The notes: generated from the sequence alone by a model not told the origin. A stretch of 64,000 nucleotides of DNA from Ceratopteris richardii (GCA_020310875.1 CM035433.1:109304952-109368951); one strand, 5' to 3'. Positions 1 through 12,300 are shown, numbered from the stretch's first letter. Translations and numbers: made by a program.

Positions 1-1015
1 ACCTAGGATACATATGGTAATTGAGCCTTGTTGACCTCATTCCTCTCTTGACAAGTTGTTCCTGTTTGACTTGATTTGTAGTTCTCCTGTATATATATTC
101 TTTAACCACACACCACCTACGGCCCTTGGTATTCCTTATATTCATACATCGGGATTGCTACATTATCATTGTTGGCCATGCACATAAGCTATGGCTAAAG
201 ATGTGGTAACATAGGTTGGGAAGTGCAGTCTTGCAACTATTTGGGGCCCATGTCTTTTCTTTTTCATGTGTCTTGTTTTAGCCTGACATGTACCCCTGTA
301 GAGATTTGGGTAAAGTGTATTGTTTAATGAATCACTTTCTTTTTTCAGTTTCTTCTTCTTTTCCTTTTACTCATTTCTCCTTCCATACATCCCTCCTCCT
401 GAACTTTGTCATCCCCGATAGACTTTTGATGGTGATGCATGTACGTTTGGTAGACTTTTGTTTAGCAGCATTGATGAGATTGGCTTCTCTTATCATAAAA
501 TGATTTCACTATTTTGACTTCAAACCATCATTTGGTGCTTGCTGATGGTCAGCAAAAAACATGAGTTCAGATGCTACTAATTGGGCAATTAAGTTAGTTG
601 ACATTTTCAAAATTATCTTGGAGTCCATTCAAAAAACCCTATAAAAATGGTTCTTTGAACATTTGTAGGTAAATACTCGGAAAAAACATTAATCTGGAAT
701 AGCGTGCCATAGTATTTAAGTAAATTGGAATAATGGAAAGATAAAAAATGAGTGCATATGTGCCTTGGCTGATGCCGATGAAGTTCAAATGGTGTACTCA
801 ACATGCTTGAAAACTTTCAATATTGTTAGTATCGTTCTGAGTACCGTATTGGTGAGCTTGATCATTAAATCAAGTACATGGGAATGTTTGGATAACCAAA
901 ATTTTATGATTCGGACCATATTATTTTTTCTAGGTAGAAAGTTATGTGGCAGGCTCGATAATAACAAAAAATTGAGCTGTTGATTATTTATTTTATCATT
1001 TTGCTATTGTTCCCA
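1..1015. other. no recognisable gene
   Basis: AT-rich sequence. Only short open stretches (up to about 72 codons) occur on either strand, with no motif of a known family, no LTR-like ends and no tandem repeat that I can see. It may be decayed transposon DNA. I see nothing to annotate. Confidence 0.5.
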
Positions 1016-1019
1016 AAAT

Positions 1020-1450
1020 TGTGGCCATGGTCGATGCCTTGGCACTGGACAAAATGTCAAATTCACTTGTAATAGATATGGTGCCTCTTGCTAGTGCACC
1101 CGCAAAGTTGGATTCTTCTCCAAAAATGCTTTCTCTAGACATGATTGGTTGCACCAAATTCCTCATATGTATAGCTAAAAGTATTTTCCTTGAAGTTCAA
1201 GTCCTTTTTCTTGATTCCATATGGTATATTGAATGGCTTTATGATTTTATCCAAGTCTTTGCTTTTTATCTCTTCTTCTTTCATTACACATACCACTGAT
1301 TCTTCAAACTTTTGTGTCATACAAGACCCTAATAGTGCTCTTGCTTTCTAGTCTAGCCTTGGAGTGTATGGCATGGGAATTTCATCAAATGTTTACTGAT
1401 GTTGATCTTGTGTTGGAGATGGAACAATGGGGGAGAAAGAGGACATTCTT
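1020..1450 (-). pseudogene. gypsy ORF-X, C-terminal fragment
   Basis: Reading the minus strand from about 1450 downwards gives a frame starting MTQKFEESVV and continuing through KPFNIPYGI to YEEFGATN. It matches, residue by residue over about 60 positions, the plus-strand sequence at 11200-11420 (MTQNFEDAIV, KPFSIPYGI, QEEFDAAN). The DNA homology continues upstream, where 1400-1450 is the reverse complement of about 11067-11125. The latter lies at the end of the decayed ORF-X copy at 8545-11425, so this is a third, inverted copy of the C-terminal part. Function is unknown. Stops and frame changes make it non-coding today. Confidence 0.6.
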
Positions 1451-1487
1451 GAGTCTCCTCAGTAGCCAAATTTGTGTTTTTCACTAC

Positions 1488-2330
1488 TAGTGTCCCCATG
1501 TTCACATATGAAAGTATTTGGTTGTATTGCATATATACATGTTCCAAATGCGTTGAGGACAAAGCTTGATCCAAAAGTAGAAAAATGTATCTTCATTGGG
1601 TCCCTTGAGCAAAAGGGATATAAATGCTAATAAGCCACTCACACGATAGGTGAATGTAAGCACAAATGTGATGTTCGATGAAATTTCAAGCTTCTATGCA
1701 GATGCCAAAGAAGGACTTAATCTTGACTCAAATGAAAAAGGAAATGTTGAAAAATCAAGTGCAGAATCTCAAGTTTTGAGTGGACTTGATGCATCACCAA
1801 GCAATAGATCTAACTCAAATCCATGGAGTGGAAGATTGCATGGAAATTTCAGTCCAATAAATTCATCAATTACATCAAAGAAAGGTAAAGAGAAGATTTA
1901 TACTAGTAGTAAAGCATCTATAGGTTTTGCAGACATTGATGGAGATTGAAGCGCTTCAGAAAAGAGCCTTGATGAGGAACTTGGATTGCCCTCTATGAAT
2001 ACTCCAAGAGTAAGAAAGGCACATGCAGATGACACACGCAAAAGTGACCCATGACAAAGAAGATCTAGGAGGATGTGGAATCCAGTGAATGACTGACATA
2101 TGATAGTTACATGGCTCAACATTGTGCCTACATGACCAAGGTAATACAAGATGCTGAAACATCTTGGTTTGAAGATGCAATTGTGAATCTAGATTGGGAA
2201 GAGGCTATGGATGAGGAGATGGCTCTACTTTATGGGAATGAAACATGGAAGCTAGTTCCATTGCCACAAGGAAAGGAACCCATAGGCTACAAGTGGGTTT
2301 ACAAGGTAAAGTTTGATTGAGATGGAGCTT
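1488..2330 (+). pseudogene. Ty1/copia pol fragment (integrase C-term to RT start)
   Basis: Decayed Ty1/copia polyprotein remnant. At 1505-1630 a frame reads like the integrase C-terminal segment (KVFGCIAYIHVP, then KLDPKVEKCIFIG). At 1650-1975 there is a Ser/Asn-rich linker. At 2111-2320 the N-terminal edge of the copia reverse transcriptase appears (WEEAMDEEM, then YKWVYKVKF). Several stops and frame changes separate these pieces, and the RT palm with its catalytic YVDD is absent, so the copy is truncated shortly after the RT begins. The order integrase then RT is the defining copia arrangement. It differs clearly from the full copia at 38844-45331. Confidence 0.75.
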
Positions 2331-2331
2331 T

Positions 2332-2600
2332 GAGGACATGACCAAAGCATGCAATCAAGGGTATCCAAATTTTTTTATTAGCCTTATCACATTCTTTGTT
2401 CATGCTTGAGATTCAATAATCCTACCTCTTGATTTTTTTAATTGCTTTTGCACTTATTCATTTCTGATGAGGGCATGACCAAAGCATGTGATCAGGGCTA
2501 TCCTATCTTTTCTAATGACCTAATCACATGCTTTGGTGAAGCTTGAGATTCATTGCATATGCCTCCTTATTTTGCTTATTTCTTTTGCAATCATTCATTT
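2332..2600 (+). repeat. imperfect tandem duplication (~135 bp unit, 2 copies)
   Basis: The segment beginning GACATGACCAAAGCATGCAA at about 2334 recurs, diverged, from about 2471 (GGCATGACCAAAGCATGTGA). The two copies share the order of blocks: ATCAxGGxTATCC, a TTATCAC-like block, GCTTGAGATTCA and a CATTCATTT-like end. It lies at the break where the copia fragment ends. No coding potential. Confidence 0.6.
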
Positions 2601-3350
2601 ATGATGTGGACAACTATCTTTGCAGAGTTAAGGGATCAAGATTTTGATCCTCGTCAAGATGCATTTATTGTGTAAGTGCTTTTGTTTACACAAATCTTCA
2701 TTAATAGTAACAAGAGTAATTTTTATCTCATGCTCTATGATCGGATCCTTGGTCCATACTAATGAGATTTGTAGAAATAGAAGATTCTTTGGTACCGTTG
2801 AATCATAAGTTGTGGCCTGTTTTGCCTTGACACATTCTACATATTTTGGAATAGTATCCAATAAACTATTGACTTTGGTATGTTCACCTCGAGAAAGGAG
2901 TGTAGTGATGCCTTTTGGAAACATTTGAAGACTTTGGTCAAATTGCCCAATCGGAGGTCTTTGCCTCTCGAGGGGTACTTGCAAAAAATGAGCTTATCGA
3001 CCTTGCTCTACAAGAGGATTCCATTCTATAGAGAAAATTGGCCCATTTTGGCCAAGGGAGGCTCTTTGCCTACTTGCTAAGCACCTGCTAGGTGCCTACC
3101 TTGTGGTGGTCCACCATGAAAATCACAGAAAATTAGGCACCTCATTTCCTAAGATGTGCTAGATTTTAGTCATCCAAGTTGGTCCTACATGAAAATGGTC
3201 GCCCAAAATCCTCATCTTGACCACCAAAAATTAGGCCCCTAAATTTGGCACATTTGCTATCTAAGAAATCTCACTCACTTGGGCCACCCTAAGAGATGTT
3301 CCACCCCTTTAATGGAATCCTATACATAAGGCAGAGGACAAAGGATCAAT
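2601..3350. other. unrecognised sequence
   Basis: A 118-codon open stretch lies on the minus strand (2628-2984) and a 66-codon one on the plus strand (2880-3080). I recognise neither and neither has a clear motif. The sequence joins the decayed gypsy pol that becomes recognisable at about 3355, so it could be a diverged upstream part of that element or a separate insertion. Confidence 0.4.
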
Positions 3351-3354
3351 TCAT

Positions 3355-5211
3355 AGTGTTGAATCTAGTGATCAATCTTGGATGAATGAAGATACTCAAC
3401 TATGGATTTGTAAGGCAACACAATGACAGGAGAGAATATTACAAAAGTGGTAGTTAAGACTAGAAAAAAAGAGACCAATCGAATACCCAACTTACGTGCC
3501 TCAAATATTTCTAGATGAAGTATTTGAACCACATGGATGGATGGAAATCCTAGCAACATTAGATGTATGCATAAGTGAATAAGTACTAACCATGACTGAG
3601 TGTGTGGATGAGGAAGGATATGATTTGAGCTTGTACATGGTAGTACTCCAAGAGGAAAAGAAGGAAAAATAATAGAAAAGGATTGGAAAGGAGAATACAA
3701 AAACATAGAAATGGAACATGAATTTGACTCAAAAGAACAATACCTAAGAGAATGAAAATGGGAAGATTCCCAAGAAAACAAAAAGAAAATATTCTACATA
3801 GAAGAATATCAAGAAAACCCTAGGAAGGAGAGTGATGAAACAAAAGAAGAAAATTTACCACATGAACAATTCAAAGTGCCTGAACATTTTAAGAGGTACA
3901 AAGTAGAGGAAAGAAAGATATCGATTATAATGCCTAAGAGAGAAGCACAAGAGGTAGTCACATACGATAACAAAGAACAAACAAAGAAAGTTATAGTAAC
4001 TCTAGAAGGGGATGAAGAATGATGCACCTGCATAGGCAAAGATGTGTCACTAGAATAAGAATGAGAGCTAATAGCATTGTTGCAAGAATATAGGGATGTG
4101 TTTGCTTGGACTCAAAAAAACGTGATGGGCTTCTATCCCTCTATATGATCTCATAAGATTCCTATGACACCGAATGCTAAACCATCTAAGCAAAGACCAA
4201 ATACTTATGATGATGTCTATGTGGCCAAAATTAAAGATGAAATAGACAAACTATTAGCAAGTGGATTCATATACAAGATAGAACACACTGAATGGGTGTC
4301 TCCCTTGGTGTTCGTCCCAAAAAAGAATGGAAAGTTGAGAGTCTCTATTAACCTCAAAAAAGTTAATACTACCACCATTCGAGATAGTTATCCATTACCC
4401 ATTACGGATTCATCTCTTGGAAAGAGTAATAGACAAGGAAGTGTATAGCTTTCTTGATGGATTTTTACAGTACAATCAAGTAGCCATTGCTGCCAAAGAC
4501 CAACACATCACCACTTTTACTATTGAATGGGGAGTATATGCATTTAAGGTTATGCCTTTTGGATTAACTAATTCCCCTACAAGTTTCCAAATATTGATGT
4601 GTCGTGTATTCAAAGAATTTTGCAGGAAATTTATGGAGGTCTATGTAGATGATTTATGCACATATTCATCTCACTATCCAACCCATATACCAAAACATAA
4701 GAAAATCTTCGACAAATGCAGACAATATCGAGTGTGTTTGAACCTTGAAAAATGTGAGTAAGTCACTTTTAGATTACTTGAAGACATGAACATATCCAGA
4801 AGGAGCTAGCCTAGCAAGGAAAAGAGCCCAAGAAAAATAGAGCAAAGACTATGTAATCATTGGAAAGCAATTCTTCAAGCGAGGAAGGGATAATCAACTA
4901 TGATTATGCATACATGAAGAAGAATGTTTGCTCATATTAGAAATGGTGCATTCAAGATAGCTGGAGATCATTTTTCAATCGATAGGTTTTTTAAAATGAT
5001 TCTCTTTGCAAGCTTATTGGTGGCCAACACTACATATGGATGCTGAAACTTATGTACAAAATTGTGATGTATGTCAACAAACTAGGTATCCAATACAATG
5101 CAATGACATGCCATTAAGACCAATGAGCATTGCAAGAGCTTGTTGTAGATGGGGAATAGACTTTAGAGGATCTATTAATCCCCTAGAAAGAGGATCTCAT
5201 CCCGAAAGTAT
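3355..5211 (+). pseudogene. Ty3/gypsy pol, decayed (pre-RT linker, RT, HHCC)
   Basis: Old relative of the gypsy pol at 53286-58577. At 3370-3650 it matches the acidic pre-RT linker (EDTQLWIC, EVFEPHGWMEILATLD, DEEGYDLS). At 4164-4761 it carries the reverse transcriptase, with FIYKIEHTEWVSP, the palm motif YVDDLC at about 4642 and CLNLEKCE at the end. After 4761 the sequence jumps to the linker just before the second HHCC domain, so RNase H and the first HHCC are deleted. At 5006-5200 the zinc-binding and integrase-entry segment is visible (YWWPTLHMDAETYV, CDVCQQ, WGIDF). Many stops and frameshifts are present. A reverse-strand copia interrupts it at 5212. The element appears to resume at about 8338 with the pol tail. 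Confidence 0.85.
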
Positions 5212-5441
5212 TGTTGGAGTTAGACGTATGCGGAAGCACGCGAACAACACAAGGAAGAAGAAGAAGCTTGGAGCACAACACACAATACTGAATGTATTAC
5301 TAGAGAATGTACAAAGATAAGTAGCCCATTAGGGCAATAGGCGTATATACAAGTCGGGGGAAAAAAACCTCCTAAAGAGGGAAAAAAGTGCCCCTGTGGT
5401 CCTAGAGTGTTCACACACATCACTACCTAAATATATCAACA
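5212..5441 (-). repeat. copia 3' LTR (reverse strand)
   Basis: On the minus strand the segment begins TGTTGATATATTT and ends CGTCTAACTCCAACA, giving the standard TG...CA ends and a length of about 230 bp. It directly follows a purine-rich tract and lies downstream of the RNase H end of the copia frame, as a 3' LTR should. The partner LTR is not in the window. Confidence 0.75.
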
Positions 5442-5443
5442 AA

Positions 5444-5456
5444 TCCCCCCTGGGAG
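5444..5456 (-). other. polypurine tract of reverse copia
   Basis: On the minus strand a run close to CTCCCAGGGGGGATT lies immediately before the TGTTGATA start of the LTR. This is the expected plus-strand priming tract. Confidence 0.65.
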
Positions 5457-5515
5457 TGATGCGGTGAACAAGTAGCTGGCACTCATGTATAAGGAAGTGC
5501 CAAGGTATGTGGAAA

Positions 5516-8310
5516 TCACTCCACAAAAGGAAGTAAGCCCAAAGCTTTGCGGAAAGCTTCAAACTTCTCCCTAGGCAGAGCCTTTGTGAAAAGGTCTGCA
5601 ATGTTCTCCTGCGTGGGCACATATGCCAAGCTGATCTCCCTAGCAGAGAACCTCTCCCTGACATAATGATAATGCACCTCAATGTGCTTAGTGCGAGCAT
5701 GGAACATAGGGTTCCTTGCAACTTCCAATGCGCTCTGACTGTCAGTGAAGATGGTGGTGGCAGAAGACTGACCAACACCCAAATCAGCCATAAGGCATCT
5801 GAGCCACACACACTCAACAGTGGCTGTGAAAGCTGCCCTATACTCAGCCTCACAATTGGAAGTGGCCACAATAGGCTGCTTCTTGCTCAACCAAGATATA
5901 CATAAGCTACCAAGCATGAAGCAAAAGCCACTAGTGGACACACGAGTGTCATAGCAACCAGCCCAGTCTTAGTCAGAAAAAGCATGCAAATCTGGCGGTA
6001 GTGATCCCTCCTTGGGATAAAACAACCCAGGTAGCCGAGTACCACTCAAGTAGTGAAAGATGCGCTTAACCGCCTGCCAATGCTTGACACCTGGGCAATG
6101 CATACATCTGCTCATCTGTGAGATAGAAAACTGAATATTTGGCCGAGTAATGCATAAGTAAATCAGGCATCCAACAGCCTGCTGATAGAGGACAACATCA
6201 AATGCATCTCTAGCATCATGAAGACTCAATCGTAGACCTGTCTCCATAGGAGTAACAATAGGCTTACAGTCTTCAAGGCCAAAACGCTGCAATAATGTGT
6301 CAATATATTTCGTTTGACACAAAGCCATTCCACCATCAACTTGCATAAACTGAATGCCCAAATAGTGATGCAAATGCCCTAAATCAGACATCTCAAATGA
6401 GGCATGCAAATCAGCCTTAAAATCAGCAATATGCTTCTCAATAGGACCAGTGAGCAGCATGTCGTCAACATAGATAACAATGATCAGAAGCACATCATTA
6501 GCACGCTTAACATATAAGGTGCTTTCAGTTGGACTGTTCTCAAAACCATGTGCAATCAGATAGGCATGTATCTTCTCATACCAAGCAAGTGGTGCTTGCT
6601 TTAAACCATATAATGCCTTCTTTAACCTGCACACCTGGTTTTCATGCCCTTTCCGCACAAAGCCACGGGGCTGAAAAGCATACACTTCTTCATGCAAGTC
6701 ACCATTCAAAAATGTAGTTTTAATGTCCAACTGATGTACATGCCAACCATGATGGGTTGCAAGTGCACAAATGCTCCGAAGAGTAGTCATACGGCATGTA
6801 GGTGCAAAGGTCTCATCAAAATCAATGCCTCTTTCTTGTGCATAGCCCTTTTCAACAAGCCTAGCCTTATATCTATCAACTGTACCATCAGGTTTACGCT
6901 TCAACTTGTATACCCACTTAGTGCCAATGGCCTTCTTGCCAGGTGGCAAGTCACATAAAGACCAAGTACCATTCTTCATTATTGCATCATATTCAGATTC
7001 CATAGCAGCCATCCAATTTTTTGAATTTTGTGCTTCATCAAACGAAACAGGCTCAGTCTCATCACAGAGACTAGATGCAGCCATAGCATAGCAATCTGAT
7101 GCAAAAGAGGCATTATGAGAGCCTGATCGAGTACGATATGAAAAAGGTGCATCTAATTTGCTGTCTCGCAAGGTCTGCACCAGCCATTTTGGCATAGTTC
7201 TTGCCTGCTCAATATCAGCTCTCTCATTAGTAAGTGCATCCTATAAATCTACATCAGAAATGGAATGATCTGCTCACATGAAACCTACAAAGGCTGAGAA
7301 TTTGCCTCATTAGGACCAGCACTAGGCTGTCCACCTGTAAAATGAGGCAGCAAAGTATCATACATGTCTTTGGAGCTAACAGATTTCTCCTTAGTACATG
7401 AAAGCAATGGCTGAATAGCATCTTCCACAAAAACAACATCACGGCTAACCAGAATGCGTTTAGTCTGTGGATGATACAGACGATAGCCTTTACTTTCAGA
7501 ACTCTACCCAACAAAAATAGATTTTACTACTTTATCATCCAATTTTCTGCGATGTTGTTCAGGCACTAATGCATATGCCAAACAACCAAAAACACGCAGA
7601 TGAGCAACAGATGGCTTGCGGTCATGCCAAGCCTCATATGGAGTGATAGACTGCAGTGCTTTAGTGGGACACCTGTTCAGTACATATGTTGCACACATGA
7701 CAACCTCAAGCCAGAAATTATGTGGTAAAGCCTGACTCTTGACCATACACCTCGCCATCTCCATGAGTGACCTGATCTTTCATTCAGCAACTCCATTCTG
7801 TTGAGGTGTATACGACACTGTACACTGGTGTTTTATCCCACGTTCAGCCAGAAATGCATTAAAATCAGAAGACATATATTCGTCCCCTCGATCAAAACGG
7901 AGGGTGCCCATTTTACATGTCGACAGATTTTTATCCAAAACCAAAAATTGTTTGAAGCACATGAACACTTTGGACTTTGCCTTCAATGGATATACCCATG
8001 CATGCCTGGAAAAATCATCGATGAAAGTCACGAAGTAAAGATAATTCCCAAAAGAAGGTGTCTGCATAGGACCACAAACATCACTATGTACAAGCTGCAA
8101 TTTCTGAGTAGCCCGAACTGAACCATCTTTTGGAAAGGATGAATGCTGCATTTTGCCCAAAATACAGCCTTCACAAACATGTTTTCTAGGTGCCTCAAGT
8201 TTGGGCAAAGAGGATACCATTTCAGATTTTTGAGCCAAACACAAGGAAGAAATAGACAACATCCAAATAGGAAAATCAAGCAGATATGGATTCATATGGA
8301 ACAACTTCAA
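5516..8310 (-). pseudogene. Ty1/copia pol (integrase-RT-RNase H), broken
   Basis: Copia-type polyprotein read from 8310 downwards. First comes a GAG-pre-integrase end (CEGCILGKMQHSSF), then the integrase core with HSDVCGP, FDRGDEY and QQNGVAE, an in-frame stop at 7780-7782, and the integrase C-terminal block (FGCLAYALVP) to 7504. After stops and a frame change around 7200-7506, the RT runs from 7195, with FDETFAP, QLDIKTTFLNGDL and the catalytic YVDDMLLTG. A TAG at 5969-5971 separates it from RNase H (STSGFCFMLGS, KQPIVATSNCEAEYRA, then ADLFTKALP) ending at 5516. Integrase D, D and E positions are visible but the frame is dead. It differs from the copia at 38844 and shares no LTR with it. Confidence 0.85.
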
Positions 8311-8337
8311 GAGTATAAATGCAAGCTACAATAAGCA

Positions 8338-8475
8338 CAACTAACAAAACCTGGACAAAAAAAATCATTCAAGAAAGAAAAAGCATAGCAAATCAACGCA
8401 AGGAAAATTCAGGTTTGGCTACCCAAGAAGCTCATTGAAGGGCAAAGACAACTATAAAAATGAACAATAAATGAT
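8338..8475 (+). pseudogene. gypsy pol C-terminal tail (W-x-P-K motif)
   Basis: A short frame reads KIQVWLPKKLIEGQRQL. It matches the reverse-strand gypsy remnant at about 12500-12560 (IQVWPPK, then LIEDQR and KQIWIPKK) and the tail of the young pol (QIWVPK, SIWVPK near 58220-58300). ORF-X begins only 70 bp downstream, the same order as in the young element. I therefore read it as the continuation of the gypsy interrupted at 5212. Confidence 0.65.
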
Positions 8476-8544
8476 TGATCACAATGGAACAAGGAAGCTT
8501 TCTTTTTCTTCATACATTAATGACATATTGCATTTAAAATGTAG

Positions 8545-11425
8545 ATGTCTTCTGAGGATTCTAAGGCAAACCAACAAATGGAGGTCAACAAATTCTTGAT
8601 AGAGTTTGTAGTTAATTCAAGAGGTGACTAGTTTTGGGATGACCAACGAGCTGGTGAACACCTCTTTCTCATTACCATCAGGATCATGGATTGTGACTAT
8701 CGATTTCTAGTGATGAGTCAAGATTTCCATGTACTACATAAGCTACCAAGAACAATTGATACTTGGATGAAAGCAAGAATCAGAGCTTACTTGAGACTTC
8801 CAATATACAAACCGGACTTTGAATGATGCACAAAAGTCATGAATATGTTGCATCGTATAGTGGGCAAGCCTTCTACACTAGAAGCTAAAGTCATGGATCT
8901 ACAAGGGGAGTAGAAAACCATTAGCTTCACTCATGAATTAATCAAAGAAATTTTTGGATGGGTTAAAGACGGTATCACATATCTAAAAGATGAATCCCAT
9001 GAAGCAAAGAAGCATACATTCATGGACATTAACCGAATAGATATTGAAGAAGAAGTGTGATTGGTGCATCATCATTTCTATTTTCCAAGTATGCATAGAT
9101 ACACAACACCACAAAATATAGTAGTCCAAATACTATCTCATGCAATCAAGCAAATTAGAAGTCAAATCAATCTGACCCCTTATGTGCAAGAATGACTCTT
9201 CAAGCCAAGAAGCAATGGGAGATCATAAAGTTTTTGAATGGTAGCACGAAATTGACATGCATTGAATATCTGCGAATAGTTATGAGAAATTCCATCTACT
9301 CTAGTTATAGCAAAGTGTATCAAATCAGCCACCATCTTAAAGAAGAAACATGGCACTGTGATTGTGGATGAGGCAAGTACTAGTACTCAACCTACCATGA
9401 GAGGTTCAAAGAGAATAAGAAACCTTGAAGAAGTGGAAACCCCTCCATCTTCCAAAAGGATGCATATGGTCCTGAAGTCAACTCTAGCTCAACAACCTCC
9501 CCTCAAAAATGTCAAGTTGGAAGAGTCCCTCCAAGACACTCATACATGCATGGATGGGAAATCCAATCTCATGGTCCAAGGACATCATTATAGGAAGATG
9601 AGCAAGGCCAACGGTAAAAAAAAAAAAAGACATAATATGTTATCTAGAATCAATCATTATAACGAATTAGACCTCAAAAATTCAAGTTCATGCTCAATAT
9701 TGAATGAGAATGATGATCAATTAATGATCAATGCTGATCTAAACAGTGACATTAATCATGATGATTGATAAGATGAATTCAAACAGATGGTGGATCAACA
9801 AGAAGCTACCAATAAGCCAAAAGAAATATGATAGAGTAGGGTTGAAGAAAACGTCATAAGGACCACTCGACCAAATAACACATATAAAATTCAAATCAAT
9901 GATTCAACAAAGTTACAATTTCAAGAAATCACTTCAAAAGGGTCAAAAATTTTATCCACCCATAGGAGGAAGCTCAACTAGAGATAGAAACAAAGACCAA
10001 TGATCTTGGCATTTCTATAATAGCAAAGCCATCACCCATGGATGTGCATCATGAAGGCAACAATTCTAAGGCCCTTTTGGAGAAAAGGTTGAGCCATGTA
10101 TCTAATTACAGATATGACAGCCACTCAATGACACAATGCATACTATCAAAGGCAAAGATGTACTAACTAGAGAATCTCCTTTCATATCTAAAACATGGCT
10201 CAACATGGACATGTCAAAACTTAAACTAGTGATCATTCACATGATTTAGAAAGCCAGGGACACCCAAGAATGGTTAGTGGAAGCTGACAAGAAATATGAG
10301 CAAGCTCATATAGAGAAGAATCAATTCAAAACCACTGAGTGAAAATCTATGAGACCAGGTATTAAAGACCCAACAAGAGTTAGAGAAGTTGAAACAAGAA
10401 TTAACAATAACAACAAATAGAGTCAACTCATTGAACACTAAGAGTGCTACTTTAAAGACCCAACTTAGACAAATGAAGCACGACTATGAGAGAATGATAG
10501 AAGAGAATAAAAATCTTCAAAACAAATATGACCAATGTGAAGCAAAATAGGTATGAACCTCTACTAGAAGCAAACTTTTGGAGGCATAGATAAAAGGATA
10601 TATGAAAGAGGCTGACTCATTAAGAAGCAAAAATAAAGAATTAATGACATCACTATTGTTGAATCAATGATTGACACATCAATACCATCAAATGCAAAAA
10701 ATCAATGCCTCAAGACTCAATTGGATACATATACAAATCAGTTGAAAACAGAACAATTGTTGCATGCACAAGGGGAATCAAAATGTGCACAAGATATGAT
10801 GGAGCTAAGAGGAAAGTGGAAAGAATCAGTTAACAAATACACAAAACAATGCCAATAAGATGCTACGCAGCTTAAAGAGATATGTGAAATCAAGATTTGA
10901 GTTGAAGTAGAGCTCAAGGAAGCCCATAGGCAAAGTCAAGAAAAAGATCAAATCATTGCAGAATTACAAGCTCAACTAGTGAAGATTGAGAGTGATAAAG
11001 TGATTGAGCAAAAAAACATGGGGACACCATTAGTGTAAGGAAAAAATATGGCTACTCATGAGATTGAGGTATGTCCTCTTTCTCCCCCATTGTTCAATCA
11101 CCAATGTAAGATCAACATGAGACAACAATTGATAATATTCCAATGTCATACACCATAGTACTAGACCAAAGAGCATGAGCACTACAGGTGTCTCGTATGA
11201 CCCAAAATTTTGAAGATGCAATCGTACATGTCATGAAAGAAGCCAAAATCAAGAGGAAGGATTTGGAGAGAATAATGAAGCCTTTTAGTATACCATATGG
11301 CATAATCAAAGACAAAACTAGAAGATATATCAAGAAAACTACCCAGTAGGATCTGGACCAAGATTTCAATTTTAAAGCTACTACCTTCAATTATACTCAA
11401 GAAGAGTTTGATGCAGCTAATCTTT
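8545..11425 (+). pseudogene. gypsy ORF-X, nearly full-length, decayed
   Basis: Starts at an ATG (MSSEDSKANQQMEV). The N-terminal domain includes MDCDYRF, FHVLHKLPRTIDTWMKARI and YKPDF. This aligns with ORF-X of the young element (MECGGVWW, FEALQNAAPLQDIWQKAGL, PKPDF), keeping the F..L, D.W.KA and KPDF positions. Further on HHFYFPSMHRYTTPQ matches QHFAFPAQDRFTQPH, and a basic MRGSKRIRN block matches the KRMRG block. From about 10250 to 11040 the sequence is Gln/Glu/Lys-rich and looks coiled-coil. The C-terminal segment at 11200-11420 has copies elsewhere in the window. Multiple stops. A pyrimidine-rich stretch and a TAG just before the ATG look like a splice acceptor. Confidence 0.7.
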
Positions 11426-11834
11426 TTTGCTTCCTTGATTAGTTCATGCATAAAGTAGATGGTTCTCCAATTGCCTTGTAAGTCCATGAATTTTGCTTTT
11501 AGAATTGATGGCTTATCTGCTGCAAGATGCAAGGTATTCATTACTTGTGTGCGTCTTTCAAAATTAGGCTTATAGATAAGAAGCATCAAGTAAGCTTCAA
11601 TTCTTGCTTGATTCCATGTGTCAATCATTCTAGAAATAGTATGGAGAATCTGGAAATCCTCACTTATCATTGGGAACTGATGGTCACAATCCATTACTCG
11701 TAGTGCGATAAAAAGAGCTGATCATCAATAGCTTGGTCATCCCTTAACTAATGGCCATGTGCCTTTACAGCACATTCCAAGGGAAATTTTTTGACTTCCA
11801 TTGGTTGCATCACCTTCAAATCTTTGGAAGCCAT
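11426..11834 (-). pseudogene. gypsy ORF-X, N-terminal fragment
   Basis: On the minus strand an ATG at about 11832-11834 opens MASKDLKVMQPMEVKKF, matching the start of the plus-strand ORF-X copy at 8545. From 11694 the frame is open for about 170 codons and reads MDCDHQFPMISEDFQILH, DTWNQARIEAYL, YKPNFERRTQVMN and KPSILKAKFMDLQG. This parallels 8690-8950 closely but with fewer stops. The copy is cut at about 11426, where it meets the end of the plus-strand copy head to head. It lies downstream of a reverse gypsy pol tail, keeping the pol to ORF-X order. Confidence 0.7.
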
Positions 11835-12300
11835 TTGCACTTAAACCCAATATGCAGTTAACATGAGAGAGTATGAAAAACTATTATTTTTCCTAGTGAT
11901 CATGCATTCGATGTTTGTCCTTTAAGTGAGTCCCCTCTCATAGAAGTTGAACAAACCCTGATATGTGAAGATATATATTTTTTTGATTGCTAAAAAGAAA
12001 CATGAAATGGTTAGTTATAGCCGAAGCAAAAAGGTAATGGTAGTTAGTAGAAATCCTATACTACTATAGTACAAGTGAAGATCTATTTCCTTTGAAGCAA
12101 ATGTGCACCACTAAATAGTTTAAAGAACCCATGTGCCAAATGCAAGGCCTTGTAGTGTGGCCCTATTGTGCATACTCTAGGTGCATTCAGCTTCGCATGA
12201 GTGCAATCTTGACACTACTTCTCTAGTTGTTGTTCCTTCAGTATCCATATTGAATATTTCTTCCTAGATCTTTTTTTATTCTCCTCCGATGTTTTTTGGC
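11835..12300. other. pol to ORF-X spacer, decayed
   Basis: AT-rich, no open frame of note. Its position between the reverse-strand pol tail and the reverse ORF-X start makes it the expected intergenic spacer of the older gypsy family. The equivalent spacer in the young element is 230 bp. Confidence 0.4.

Larger units (their letters stand above)
5212..8330 (-). mobile_element. Ty1/copia element, reverse strand, 5'-truncated
   Basis: A copia element in minus orientation sits inside the gypsy integrase region. Its 3' LTR (5212-5441), polypurine tract and most of pol (RNase H, RT, integrase, start of the GAG-pre-integrase domain) are present. Protease, gag, primer site and 5' LTR are missing. 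On its 5' side the sequence passes directly into the gypsy pol tail at about 8338. A single deletion removing the copia 5' part together with the gypsy integrase core would explain both losses (inference). No target duplication can be tested because one end is gone. Confidence 0.8.

Noticed and set aside
9358-9768. 136-codon frame as an independent gene
   Set aside because: It lies inside the decayed ORF-X copy and matches that protein's basic and low-complexity middle part.
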